The position numbers were made by a program, and so were the translations under genes. The notes under the pieces were generated by a model. The model saw nothing but the letters and a program-made list of their open reading frames with translations, was not told where the DNA came from and made no database searches. A stretch of 49,843 bases of DNA from contig JAJDVM010000189.1 of the NCBI GenBank assembly GCA_022826125.1, forward strand, positions 1 through 49,843. The letters run 5' to 3'. Positions 1 through 9,200 of the stretch are shown in pieces (positions within the stretch are counted from its first letter, which is position 1; every line of letters begins with the position of its first letter). Origin of the DNA: Defluviicoccus sp. (GTDB taxonomy: Bacteria; Pseudomonadota; Alphaproteobacteria; MPNO01).

Positions 1-1
1 C

Positions 2-253
2 CGGGCGATGGCGCTGGAGACCGCGCGCGACGGTATCCGCGTCAACGCGATCTCGCCCGGCGTCACCGATACGCCGCAGCCGCGCGGCCACAGGAGCCAG
101 GCCGATCTCGACGCCGCGGCGGCCGCGAACCCGATGGGGCGGATCGGCGAGCCCGAGGACATGGCGGAAGCCGCGCTGTTCCTGATGGAAGACGATTCGA
201 GCTTCGTCACCGGCCAGGACATCCGGATCAACGGCGGCCGGTTGATGATCTAG
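2..253 (+). CDS. Short-chain dehydrogenase/reductase, C-terminal part
   Basis: This is the end of a gene that starts before the window; the frame is open from base 2. The protein ends with marks of classical SDR oxidoreductases: RVNAISPG after the (missing) catalytic Tyr/Lys, a loop ending GRIGEPEDMA, and the tail FVTGQDIRINGG. SDRs use NAD(P)H to oxidise or reduce alcohols and ketones in the cytosol. The nucleotide-binding Rossmann motif and the active site lie outside the window, so the substrate cannot be judged. A second SDR starts 11 bases downstream on the same strand, so the two are probably co-transcribed. Confidence 0.9.
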   Translation, partial: RAMALETARDGIRVNAISPGVTDTPQPRGHRSQADLDAAAAANPMGRIGEPEDMAEAALFLMEDDSSFVTGQDIRINGGRLMI

Positions 254-264
254 GGGCCGGGCGA

Positions 265-1002
265 ATGGGCAACGTTCTGATAACCGGCGCCGCGAGCGGG
301 ATCGCGCGCGCCGCCGCGAAACGCCTCTCCGCGCGGATGACCGTCTACGCCGCCGACATCGACGCCGCCGGGCTCGCCGAAACCGTCGACGGAATCGTCG
401 CCGCGGGCGGCGATGCGAAAGCCGTCGAGGTGGACGTTTCGAACCGCGAATCGGTCGAGAGCATGGTCGCTTCCGTCGACGGCGGCATCGAGGCGGCCTT
501 CTTCGCCGCCGGCATCCATATCCGGGGCACCGCCGAGACCGTTTCCGAGGAAGACTGGGACCGGATGATCGGCGTCCACGTCAAGGGCACGTTTCTCTGC
601 TGTCAGGCGACGCTGCGCCGGATGCGGGCGCAGGGTACGGGCGGCGCGATCGTCACCATGTCGTCGGATTACGCGGTGATGGCGGTGCCGGGCGGCGCCG
701 CCTATTGCGCCGCGAAGGCGGCGATCCATTCGCTCACCAAGTCGATCGCCCAGGAATTCGCGCCGGACCGGATACGTGTCAACGCGCTCGGCCCGGGGCC
801 GATCGACACCCCGATCCTGCGCTCCGGCCGGACGGACGAAGAATACGATGCAGCCCGCAAGAGGCTTGCCGACAATCTCCCGATCGGCCGGCTGGGCCAA
901 CCGGAGGAGGTCGCGGCGGTGGTCGATTTCCTGCTCGGCGAGCGGTCGTCCTACATCACCGGCCAGATCGTCCACCCGAACGGCGGCCAGCTCACCTGGT
1001 AA
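265..1002 (+). CDS. Short-chain dehydrogenase/reductase with altered motifs
   Basis: A complete SDR of 245 residues, normal for the classical family. The active-site Ser134, Tyr147 and Lys151 (YCAAK) are present, as are RVNALGPG and the C-terminal ITGQIVHPNGG. Three usual signatures are changed. The glycine-rich loop reads TGAASGIA, with Ala for the last Gly; NNAG is replaced by FAAG; and the conserved Asn of the VNxxG segment is His (GVHVKGTF). A His there also occurs, from memory, in HSD17B4-like dehydrogenases. The enzyme probably binds NAD(H), because Asp follows beta-strand 2 (YAADID). The ATG lies 11 bases after the upstream SDR stop. The substrate is unknown. Confidence 0.92.
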   Translation: MGNVLITGAASGIARAAAKRLSARMTVYAADIDAAGLAETVDGIVAAGGDAKAVEVDVSNRESVESMVASVDGGIEAAFFAAGIHIRGTAETVSEEDWDRMIGVHVKGTFLCCQATLRRMRAQGTGGAIVTMSSDYAVMAVPGGAAYCAAKAAIHSLTKSIAQEFAPDRIRVNALGPGPIDTPILRSGRTDEEYDAARKRLADNLPIGRLGQPEEVAAVVDFLLGERSSYITGQIVHPNGGQLTW

Positions 1003-1009
1003 CGCGCCC

Positions 1010-1843
1010 TCAGGCCGGGATCACCCGGTCCTTGCCCTTGATCTGGATGCGATAGCCCGAGCGCGTATGGGGGTGGTAGTCCCAGATCGCGAAGTGATGG
1101 GTGCAGCGATTGTCCCAGAACGCGACCGAGTGCGGCTCCCAGCGGAACCGGACATGGAAGTTCGGGTGCTCGCAATGGCGGAAGAGGAAACCGAGGATCG
1201 CCTCGCTCTCGGCTTTCGAGACGCCGCAGACGTGCGACGTGAAGCCGGGGTTCACGTAAAGCAGCTTGCGCCCGGTCACCGGGTGCTTCGCGATCATCGG
1301 CTGTTCGGTGACCGGCAGTCGGTTGGTCGCCGTATGCGAGAAGGCGCCCGCGCCGTCATGCACCGCCGTCATGCCTTCGAGGTAGCGCTTCATGGCGGGC
1401 GAGAGCGCCTCGTAGGCCGCGTACATGCTCGCGAACATGGTGTCCCCGCCGCCCGCCGGGGGCACGGTGTGGATATAGAGGACCGTACCCATCGGTGGCG
1501 TTTCCATGCACGACTGGTCAGTGTGCCAGGTCTCGTTGCCGGACACCGATTTCGAGTTCTCATCGAAATGGAGCGACCGCACCTCGGGGTATTCCTGAAG
1601 CTGCTTGGAGTTGGTGCCGTCGCCGCCGACGCTGACGTGAAGCTTGCCGAAATGCTCGCCCAGCGCCTTCTGGGTCTCGTGGGTCAGCTCCTGGTCGCGG
1701 AAGAACAGGACCTGGTGCTCCATCAGCGCATCATGCAGATCCTCGACCGTCGGCGCGTCCAGTTCACGGGTCAGGTCGATTCCCTCGACCAGCCCGCCGA
1801 TATTCGGCGTCACCGGCGTCACCGTAATCGTGTTGTGTCCCAT
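1010..1843 (-). CDS. TauD/TfdA-family Fe(II)/2-oxoglutarate dioxygenase
   Basis: A 277-residue enzyme of the TauD/TfdA family. These couple 2-oxoglutarate decarboxylation to hydroxylation of a small substrate such as taurine, 2,4-D or a sulfonate. The iron ligands are visible: His107 and Asp109 in WHTDQS, and His250 in the WDNRCTHH segment. Arg261 lies 11 residues after the distal His, the spacing TauD uses to hold 2-oxoglutarate. The length fits the family. The gene is the last of a minus-strand run, 69 bases after the sugar dehydrogenase, and is convergent with the SDR gene ending at 1002. The family covers many substrates and no transporter lies nearby, so taurine specificity is not claimed. 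Confidence 0.93.
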   Translation of the reverse strand: MGHNTITVTPVTPNIGGLVEGIDLTRELDAPTVEDLHDALMEHQVLFFRDQELTHETQKALGEHFGKLHVSVGGDGTNSKQLQEYPEVRSLHFDENSKSVSGNETWHTDQSCMETPPMGTVLYIHTVPPAGGGDTMFASMYAAYEALSPAMKRYLEGMTAVHDGAGAFSHTATNRLPVTEQPMIAKHPVTGRKLLYVNPGFTSHVCGVSKAESEAILGFLFRHCEHPNFHVRFRWEPHSVAFWDNRCTHHFAIWDYHPHTRSGYRIQIKGKDRVIPA

Positions 1844-1912
1844 GACCGTTCCCTCCAGCCGCGGCGGCGAATTTCGAAGATGGCGGCAAAACCGCCGCGG
1901 GGCAAGGCGTCG

Positions 1913-3061
1913 TTATCGCGGTTCCAGCCGCCAGAGGGAGGCGTCGTTCTCGTCGAGCAGCAGGTAGATCAGCCCGTCCGGCCCGGTGCGCACGTCGCGG
2001 ATGCGGTTGCCGAAATCGGTGAGCAGGCGTTCTTCCTTGACGACCCTGCCGCCGTCGACTTCGAGGCGGACGAGCAGCTGCGCCCGGAGCGCGCCGACGA
2101 AGAGGTTTCCGTCCCAGCGGGGAAACCGGTCGCCGCGATAGACCGTCAGCCCCGACGGCGCGATGGAGGGCACCCAGTAGGTCTTCGGCTGCTCCATGCC
2201 GGGACGCGCGGTCTCGTCGGTGATCTCTGTGCCGATATAGTTGCGCCCGTAGGTGATGACCGGCCAGCCGTAGTTCCTGCCGCGCTCGACCAGGTTGACC
2301 TCGTCTCCTCCCTTGGGCCCGTGCTCCTGCGACCATAGCCGTCCGGTTTCGCTGTCGAAGGCGAGCCCCTGGGCGTTGCGGTGCCCGTAGGACCAGATTT
2401 CCGGCAGCGCGCCGGGCCGCCCGGCGAAGGGGTTGTCGGCGGGCGCGGTTCCATCGCGGTTGAGCCTGAGGACCGTCCCCGCGTGGGTGCCGAGGTCCTG
2501 GGCGTTCGGCCGGTGGCCGCGATCGCCGATGGTGACGTAGAGCTTCCCGTCGGGACCGAAGCGGAGACGCGAGCCGAAATGCCGGCCCGAGCCGCTCCCC
2601 GGCCGTCCGGCGAAGATCAGCTTGAAGCCGCGCAGCCGGTCGCTCGACAATCGGGCCGTGCCGACGGCGGTCGTCTTGCCGCCTCTGGCGTCCCAGGCGA
2701 GGCTCAGATAGATGCGCCGGTTGCGAGGGAAATCGGGGTCGAGCGCGACATCCATCAGCCCGCCCTGGCCGTAGGATTCGATCCGGGGGAGACCGCGAAG
2801 CGGTTTCGAGAGCCGCCCTTCGCGGTCGAGGATACGAAGCTGGCCGTCCTTCTCCGTAATCAGGAATCGCCCGTCCGGCAGGAAGGCCATCCCCCACGCC
2901 TGGTCGAGCGGACCGCCGACGGGGACCAGGCGGAAGTCGTGCTTTTCCGAACGGTAGTCGCGCGGCTCGGCCGCCTGAACGAAGACCGGCAGGGCCGCGA
3001 CGACAACGAGCGCGGCCGCGGTTGCGCCGATCCGGATCCGCGCGGGCCGGCTCCCGGTCAG
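1913..3061 (-). CDS. Exported PQQ-dependent sugar (soluble aldose) dehydrogenase family protein
   Basis: A beta-propeller protein of the glucose/sorbosone dehydrogenase family, which oxidises sugars in the periplasm with PQQ. Family marks include GGLMDVALDPDF, a HFGSRLRFGPDG strand, the IGDRG turn, RNAQGLAF, EHGPKGGDE, NYGWP and DGLIYLL. The first ATG in frame is at 2890, but the frame continues upstream for 57 codons and encodes a convincing signal peptide: basic RPARIRI, hydrophobic GATAAALVVVAALPVFV, cleavage near VQA/AEP. No ATG, GTG or TTG is available there. The likely start is CTG at 3061, overlapping the cupin TGA as CTGA and preceded by GAGGTGG. With that start the protein has 382 residues. 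The start choice is inferred; the family call is firm. Confidence 0.88.
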   Translation of the reverse strand: MTGSRPARIRIGATAAALVVVAALPVFVQAAEPRDYRSEKHDFRLVPVGGPLDQAWGMAFLPDGRFLITEKDGQLRILDREGRLSKPLRGLPRIESYGQGGLMDVALDPDFPRNRRIYLSLAWDARGGKTTAVGTARLSSDRLRGFKLIFAGRPGSGSGRHFGSRLRFGPDGKLYVTIGDRGHRPNAQDLGTHAGTVLRLNRDGTAPADNPFAGRPGALPEIWSYGHRNAQGLAFDSETGRLWSQEHGPKGGDEVNLVERGRNYGWPVITYGRNYIGTEITDETARPGMEQPKTYWVPSIAPSGLTVYRGDRFPRWDGNLFVGALRAQLLVRLEVDGGRVVKEERLLTDFGNRIRDVRTGPDGLIYLLLDENDASLWRLEPR

Positions 3062-3477
3062 TCCGCCACCTCGATCTCGACGGTGGGGTAATCGGCGGGC
3101 ATCGTGACCTCGATCACCTCCATGTCCTCGCTGTAGTCGATCACGTTATGGACCTCGCCGGGCGGCGAGTAGACCGAGGCGCCGGCATGCACGGTGATCG
3201 GCTCCGCGTGCCCCTGCCAGCGGTAAGTCACCCAGCCCTTCAGAATGTAGACCATCTGAAAGGCGAGGTCGTGGCGGTGGAAGCCGAGATCGCGCTTGCA
3301 CGGCCCCTTGGCGCGCAGGTGGATGGCGCCGACCTTGCCGCCGGTCGCCTCCGCCATGCCGAGATCGCGGTAATCGAAGGAGTCCCAGAGACCGACGGGC
3401 TTGAACGCGTCCTCGTCGCTTTCGTGGATGGCGAGCGCGCTCAGCGCCTCGGTCAGCTTGAATACCTCGCCGGACAT
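3058..3477 (-). CDS. Small cupin-domain protein
   Basis: A single-domain cupin of 139 residues. Motif 1 holds two metal-binding His (GFHRHD) with Gln (FQMVYIL) where Glu is usual, and motif 2 is SPPGEVHNV. Such proteins are small metal-binding beta-barrels that act as dioxygenases, isomerases or ligand sensors; nothing here picks one. The gene lies 10 bases after the aminotransferase, and its TGA overlaps the likely CTG start of the sugar dehydrogenase, so the three are probably one operon. A second, unrelated-looking cupin occurs at 40596-41006. Confidence 0.88.
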   Translation of the reverse strand: MSGEVFKLTEALSALAIHESDEDAFKPVGLWDSFDYRDLGMAEATGGKVGAIHLRAKGPCKRDLGFHRHDLAFQMVYILKGWVTYRWQGHAEPITVHAGASVYSPPGEVHNVIDYSEDMEVIEVTMPADYPTVEIEVAD

Positions 3478-3487
3478 CTCCCCTCCC

Positions 3488-4441
3488 CTATGCCGCGAGC
3501 CGCCTTTCCCATTCGGCGAGCGCGGGGCCGCGCTCGTTGTCGCCGAGATGGCCGAGCGCCTGGGCGACGAAGTCCATGCCGACCATCTCGTTCCAGGCCC
3601 GGATCAGACGCATGGTGACCGGTCCCGGCGTCGTCCCATCGCCGATCGGGGATGCGTTCAGGCTGCGGGCGGGCAGCATGGTGCCGCTGGTCCCGGACAG
3701 GAACGCCTCGTCGGCGGTATAGACGTCGTAGGGCGCGAACGCGTCCTCGACCACCTCGATCCCGAGCTCGTGGGCAAGCTCGATCACCGTCTTGCGGGTG
3801 ATGCCGCCGAGCACGTTGCGCGCCTTCGGCGTGCAGAGCTTGCCGTCGGCGACGAAGAAGAAGTTGGCGGTGTTCGACTCCGCGAGGTTGCCGTCGATGT
3901 CGAGCATCAGGGGCAGCGCCTCGGGGTCGGACTGCTGCGCCTCGAACCTGGCCTGGAGCTGGTTCATCCGGTTGGTGAGCTTGGCCTTGGGATCGGCGCA
4001 TTGCGGCGGGGTCCGGCGCACGCCCGGGGTCACCAGCTTGAGGCCGCCCAGGTAGGCGTGCGCGAAACCGGCGAAGCCGACTTCGAGGCAGTACATGGTG
4101 AAGGTCGCGGGCGCCGCGTCGCCGAGCCGCCGGTCGCCGCGGCTGATCACCATCCACAACGCGTAGTCGCTGTTCTCCCCGCGAAGCGGAAGATTGCGCG
4201 CGACCGTCTCTTCGCCGATCGCGGTTACTTCCTCCCTGGCCAGCCCGCAATCGATCCGGGTGTAGGCGAGCGACCTGAACAGCCGGTCGAGATGCGTCTC
4301 GAGGCGGAACAGCTTTCCGTCGAAGGTGCGGGCGACCTCGTAAACCCCGTCGCCGCCGGAAAACCCCCAGTCGAAGACGGACACTCTGGCCTCGCTCTCC
4401 GGCACGAACGCGCCGTTGAGATAGACGACTTTCTCGCTCAT
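3488..4441 (-). CDS. PLP-dependent class IV aminotransferase (BCAT/D-amino-acid transaminase-like)
   Basis: A fold-type IV aminotransferase of 317 residues. The probable PLP-binding lysine is Lys154 in KLTNR, which matches the K-x-x-N pattern of the family. Other marks are NGxF near the N-terminus, FDWGFSGGDGVYEV, the LAESNTANFFF segment that holds the cofactor pyridine Glu, GGITRK, and the phosphate-binding SGTSGTM. The family includes branched-chain aminotransferases, D-amino-acid transaminases, (R)-amine transaminases and aminodeoxychorismate lyase, and the sequence alone does not separate these. The ATG at 4441 gives the canonical N-terminus. The gene is followed after 10 bases by the cupin and preceded by the TPR genes on the same strand. 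Confidence 0.9.
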   Translation of the reverse strand: MSEKVVYLNGAFVPESEARVSVFDWGFSGGDGVYEVARTFDGKLFRLETHLDRLFRSLAYTRIDCGLAREEVTAIGEETVARNLPLRGENSDYALWMVISRGDRRLGDAAPATFTMYCLEVGFAGFAHAYLGGLKLVTPGVRRTPPQCADPKAKLTNRMNQLQARFEAQQSDPEALPLMLDIDGNLAESNTANFFFVADGKLCTPKARNVLGGITRKTVIELAHELGIEVVEDAFAPYDVYTADEAFLSGTSGTMLPARSLNASPIGDGTTPGPVTMRLIRAWNEMVGMDFVAQALGHLGDNERGPALAEWERRLAA

Positions 4442-4505
4442 CGCGGACTCCCGATCGACTTTTCCCGCGCCAAGATCGCCGAATCCGGGACTTGCGGCAA
4501 GGCTC

Positions 4506-5264
4506 TCAGCCGCCCGAGGCGTCCAGGGCCTTGAGACGGTCGACCGCCCGCTCGTGGAGCAGACGGTCGTAGGCGTCCCTTGCCGGTATATCGATGGCCC
4601 GCTTCAGAAGGGCGCGCGCCTTCTCGCGGTATTCGTCCTCGTCCAGGGCCAGCAGGCCCAGCGCGTATTGCAGCGGCACCGCCTTCCGGTCCGGCGCCAG
4701 CTCGAAAGCCCGTTCGAAGGCGGCCAGCGCGTCCCGCTCGCGTGCTCCGAAGGTCAGGCGCGCCACGAACGAACCCGCCGCGCCGACGATCCCGGCATGC
4801 CACCTTCCCAGGCTGAGATAGGCCGCGGCCAACCGGGGGTCGAGCCGAAGCGCGGTCTCCGTCGACTCGCGCACCTTCTCCGCATAGCCCCGGTTCGCCG
4901 CCTCGAAGGCGCCGACCGCCTGCGCGAGCCGGCCGATCGCGCGGGCCAGTTGGAGGTGGGCGTTCGCGTTTCGGGGATCGGCGCCGACCGCCTTCCTCGC
5001 TAGCCCGACGGCGCGCTCGAACGACTCCTCCTTCTCGCCGTCTCCGGCGACGTGGCGCGCGTGGACGACCAGCGCGCGCGCCGCCAGCGCATATCCCTCG
5101 GAGCCCCCGAGGCGCTCGGCGATTCGGGACGCATCGGCAAACCGTCCCTCCGCATAGGCCGTCCGCGCCGCGTCGATGGATTGCGCGCCCGCCGGAGCCG
5201 CCAACGGGGCGGCGACAAGACAGGAAAGCAACGCAAACCGGATAACGGGCTTGTCACGAATCAT
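4506..5264 (-). CDS. Secreted TPR-repeat protein, copy A
   Basis: A 252-residue protein with an N-terminal signal peptide (KPVIRF, then a hydrophobic stretch, then PAGAQ). Several TPR-like helical hairpins follow, for example AYAEGRFADA, ARKAVGADPRNANAHLQLA and TALRLDPRLAAAYLSLG. It contains a GSFVAR.TFGARERDAL segment and ends in RLLHERAVDRLKALD. TPR proteins are binding scaffolds; a periplasmic place is inferred from the signal peptide. A paralogue of identical length lies 45 bases upstream, so this is a tandem duplication. No enzymatic motif is visible and no partner can be named. Confidence 0.85.
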   Translation of the reverse strand: MIRDKPVIRFALLSCLVAAPLAAPAGAQSIDAARTAYAEGRFADASRIAERLGGSEGYALAARALVVHARHVAGDGEKEESFERAVGLARKAVGADPRNANAHLQLARAIGRLAQAVGAFEAANRGYAEKVRESTETALRLDPRLAAAYLSLGRWHAGIVGAAGSFVARLTFGARERDALAAFERAFELAPDRKAVPLQYALGLLALDEDEYREKARALLKRAIDIPARDAYDRLLHERAVDRLKALDASGG

Positions 5265-5309
5265 GAAACGCCCGCCCGTTCGCGAAATCTCGTTCCGCCG
5301 GCGAAGCTT

Positions 5310-6068
5310 TCAGCCGCCAGAGTTGTCCAGGGCCTTGAGCCGCTCGACGGCCCGCTTGTGGAGCAGGCGGTCGTAGGCGTCCGTCGCCGGCAGTTCGATG
5401 GCGCGGGCGAGCAGTTCGCGCGCCCTGCCCCGGTTTTCGTCCTCGTCCAGGACCAGCAGCCCGAGCGCATATTCGAGGTTCACGAACTTGGTGTCGGGAG
5501 CGTGCTTCAGGGCCGCCTCGAAATGGGCCATCGCCTCGCTTTCGCGGGCGCCGTGGGTGATGCGCGCGATGAACGACCCCGCGGCGGCGACCACCTCGGC
5601 GTGCCACGCGCCCAAAGCCGCGTGGGCCGCCGCCGAGTCGGGATCGAGCTCCAGCGCTTTCTCGGCCGCTTCGCGGATTTTTCCGGCATAGCCCCGGTTT
5701 ATCGCCTCGAACGAGCCGATGGCCTGGGCGTGCCGGCCCATGGCCTGGACCAGCCGCAGATAGGCGTCCGTGTTGGATGGATCGGCCCGGACCGCTTTCC
5801 GCGCCAGCGCCGTGGCCTCTTCCAGCAGGGCCTCCGCCTCGTCGTCCGGCGCGAAGTAATAGCCGTGGATCGCCAGCGATCCCGCCGCCAGCGCATAGCC
5901 TTCGGAGGTGCCGAGGGCCGCGCCGATCCGGGCCGCGTCGGCGAACCGCCCTTCCGCATAGGCCGACCGCGTCTCTTCGATCGACTGCGCCCCGGCGGTG
6001 CCGGTCAACGGCGCCACGGCGAGACAGGCAAGGAACAGGAACCGGACAACGGGGTTGGAGCGAACCAT
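5310..6068 (-). CDS. Secreted TPR-repeat protein, copy B
   Basis: The tandem paralogue of the gene at 4506-5264. It has the same length (252 residues) and parallel organisation: signal peptide ending GTAGAQS, SAYAEGRFADAARI, ARKAVRADPSNTDAYLRL, KALELDPDSAAAHAALG and the tail RLLHKRAVERLKALD. The frame is open upstream to 6329, but the ATG at 6068 gives a clean signal peptide and alignment with copy A, so it is taken as the start. The two copies have drifted clearly in sequence, so the duplication is not recent. The gene is divergent from res, with 198 bases between them that must hold promoters for both directions. Confidence 0.85.
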   Translation of the reverse strand: MVRSNPVVRFLFLACLAVAPLTGTAGAQSIEETRSAYAEGRFADAARIGAALGTSEGYALAAGSLAIHGYYFAPDDEAEALLEEATALARKAVRADPSNTDAYLRLVQAMGRHAQAIGSFEAINRGYAGKIREAAEKALELDPDSAAAHAALGAWHAEVVAAAGSFIARITHGARESEAMAHFEAALKHAPDTKFVNLEYALGLLVLDEDENRGRARELLARAIELPATDAYDRLLHKRAVERLKALDNSGG

Positions 6069-6266
6069 GGAATATCGATCCGTTGGGCAAATCCATTGTC
6101 TTCGGGTCGCCGACCCTAGCACTCGTGACCGCGACCGACAAAAGTCGTTGGAACCACGTGGCCACGGTTTCCGAGGTCGAATCGGATGGACCGTCCCCTT
6201 GTGGAACGGAGTTGGGGCCTGCGCTAACTTGAAGAGCCTGACTTCGTGAAACCTTAGCCCCTGGCC

Positions 6267-9200
6267 ATGATCGACCGGTTTTTCGAGCGCCCGATTCTGA
6301 ATTCTCCATACGAATACCCGGCGCGTCATTGGGAACTCGACGAAAGCGGCCAGCCGACTGACCGGGTTCTGGACTCACGCCGCCGCTCCCAACTGATCAC
6401 GCCGGTTCCCAGGCCGAAGAAGCGCAGGAAATCGAAAGATCAGATCGAAATGGTGCTCGACGCCGGCGCCGGGCTGTCGACAGAGGATCAGGAATACAAC
6501 CCGACGCCGATCATCAACGAGATCAGATCCTATGTGACGGATTGGCGGAATCTGCCCTCTGCGGACCAATGGCAGGTCACGCCGGAGACCGCCCGCCTGC
6601 TGTGGCATTGGCGGCACCACCCGTTCCAGGGCATCCGCCCTTTTTTCTGTCAGGTGGAGGCGGTGGAAACGGCGATCTGGCTGACCGAAGTCGCGCCGAA
6701 GCTGGGCAGGCGGGGGGCAAAGTTTCTCGACCACCTCAAGGGCGCGAACGAACAGGCCAACCCCGAACTTCTGCGCATCGCGCTCAAGCTCGCGACCGGG
6801 GCCGGCAAGACGACGGTGATGGCCATGCTCATCGCCTGGCAGACGGTCAACGCCGTCCGCCATCCCAACAGCAGGCTGTTCACGCGCGGCTTTCTGGTCG
6901 TCACGCCGGGCATAACCATCCGCGACCGCCTTCGCGTGCTTCAGCCCAACGACCCGGACAGCTATTTCCGGGGCCGCGAGATCGTGCCGAACGACATGCT
7001 GGGCGATCTGGAACGGGCCAGGATCGTCATCGCCAACTACCACGCCTTCAAGCCGCGCGAGCGCCTGGAGGTCTCCAGAGTCGGACGGTCCCTTCTGAAG
7101 GGGCGCGGACCGGATATCGACACCGTCGAATCCGAGGGCCAGATGCTCCAGCGGATCATGCCCAACCTCATGGGCATGAAGAACATCCTCGTGCTGAACG
7201 ACGAGGCCCATCACTGCTACCGGGAGCGGCCGGACGGCGAAGACCTGGACGATTTGAAGGGCGACGACAGGGAGGAAGCGAAGAAGAACAACGAAGCCGC
7301 CCGGCTGTGGATTTCCGGGATCGAGGCGGTGAAGCGCAGGCTCGGGGTCCGGACGGTATACGATCTGTCCGCGACGCCGTTCTTCCTGCGCGGCTCGGGT
7401 TACGCCGAGGGCACGCTGTTCCACTGGACGGTGAGCGACTTTTCCCTGATGGACGCCATCGAATGCGGCATCGTCAAGCTGCCCCGCGTGCCGGTCGCGG
7501 ACAACGCGCTGGGCGGAGATGTCCCGGCGTTCAGGAATTTGTGGGAGCGCATCGGAAAAAGGATGCCGAAGGGCGGCCGCCGCAAATCGGGCCATCTCGA
7601 TCCGCTCAGCCTGCCGGCGGAGCTCCAGACCGCCCTCGAAGCGCTCTACGGACACTATGAGCAGGTCTACCGACTCTGGCAGGAACAGGATATCGGCGTA
7701 CCGCCCGTCTTCATCGTGGTCTGCAACAACACGGCGACCTCGAAGCTGGTCTACGACTTCATCGCCGGGTTCCATCGGATCGCGGAGGACGGCGAGACCG
7801 CCGCCTACAACGCCGGACGCCTCGACCTGTTCCGGAACTACAACGACAGCGGAAACCGTCTGGCGAGACCGCGCACGCTTCTGATCGATAGCCAACAACT
7901 CGAGACCGGGGATGCGCTGGACAAGGGTTTCCGTGCCATGGCGGCCGACGAGATCGAGCGGTTCCGCGGCGAGATCGTCAGGCGCACGGGCGATGTCCGC
8001 GCGGCCGAAAAAATTTCCGACCAGGACCTGCTGCGCGAGGTGATGAACACCGTCGGCAAGCCGGAGCGTCTCGGAGAGTCCATCCGCTGCGTCGTCTCCG
8101 TTTCCATGCTGACGGAGGGATGGGACGCCAACACGGTGACCCACATCCTCGGCGTGCGGGCCTTCGGCACCCAGCTCCTTTGCGAGCAGGTGGTGGGGCG
8201 CGGCCTGCGCCGCCAGTCATACGAACTCAACGAGGAAGGGCTCTTCGACGTCGAGTATGCGGACGTGCTCGGCATTCCCTTCGACTTCACGGCCAAGCCT
8301 GCCGTCATGCCGCCCAAGCGGCCAAGGAAGACCGTCCGGATATATGCGGTCAGCCCCGAACGCGACGCGCTGGAAATCCGGTTCCCGCGGGTCGAGGGCT
8401 ACCGGATGGAGCTGCCGGACGAACGACTAGCGGCGAATTTCACGCCGGATTCCCGTCTGGAGCTGACGCCCCTGCTGGTCGGTCCCTCCCTGACCCATAA
8501 CCAGGGCATCGTCGGCGAGGGCGTCGATTTGACGATCGAGCATCTCGACGGCATGCGGCCCTCGACCGTCGCGTTCCACCTCGCCAGGCACCTTCTGTAC
8601 ACGAAGTTTCGCGATGCCGGCGAGGAACCGAAGCTTCATCTGTTCGGTCAGTTGAGGCGGATCGCCGGAGAGTGGCTGGACGGCGGCTATCTGCGCTGCA
8701 CCGGCGGAACCCGGCCGGCCCAGCTGCTCTACCGGGAAATCGCCGACATGGCGTGCGAACGGATCAAGACGGCGATCGCCGAGACGATGGCTGACGAACG
8801 CCCGGTCAAGGCGATCCTCGACGCGTTCAACCCGGCCGGCTCGACATCCTATGTGAACTTCACCACGTCGAAGGAGACCCGCTGGCGGACCGACGCGCGC
8901 AAGTGCCATGTCAACTGGGTGGTTTGCGACAGCGACTGGGAGGCCGAGTTCTGCCGCGTGGCGGAGGCCCACCCCGCGGTGGCGGCGTACGTCAAGAACC
9001 AGAACCTCGGGCTGGAAGTCCCTTACCTCATGGGTTCTGTCGCCCGGAAGTACCTCCCGGACTTCATCGTGCGGGTCGACGACGGCGGCGCCGAGCCGCT
9101 CAACCTGATCGTCGAGATCAAGGGCTATCGCGGCGAGGACGCCAGGGAGAAGGCCAACGCCATGCGCGCCTATTGGGTGCCGGGCGTGAACGGCCTGGGA

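Noticed and set aside
776..2338. A plus-strand open frame of 520 codons
   Set aside because: It covers the TauD-like and sugar dehydrogenase genes on the opposite strand, and its residues show no family pattern.
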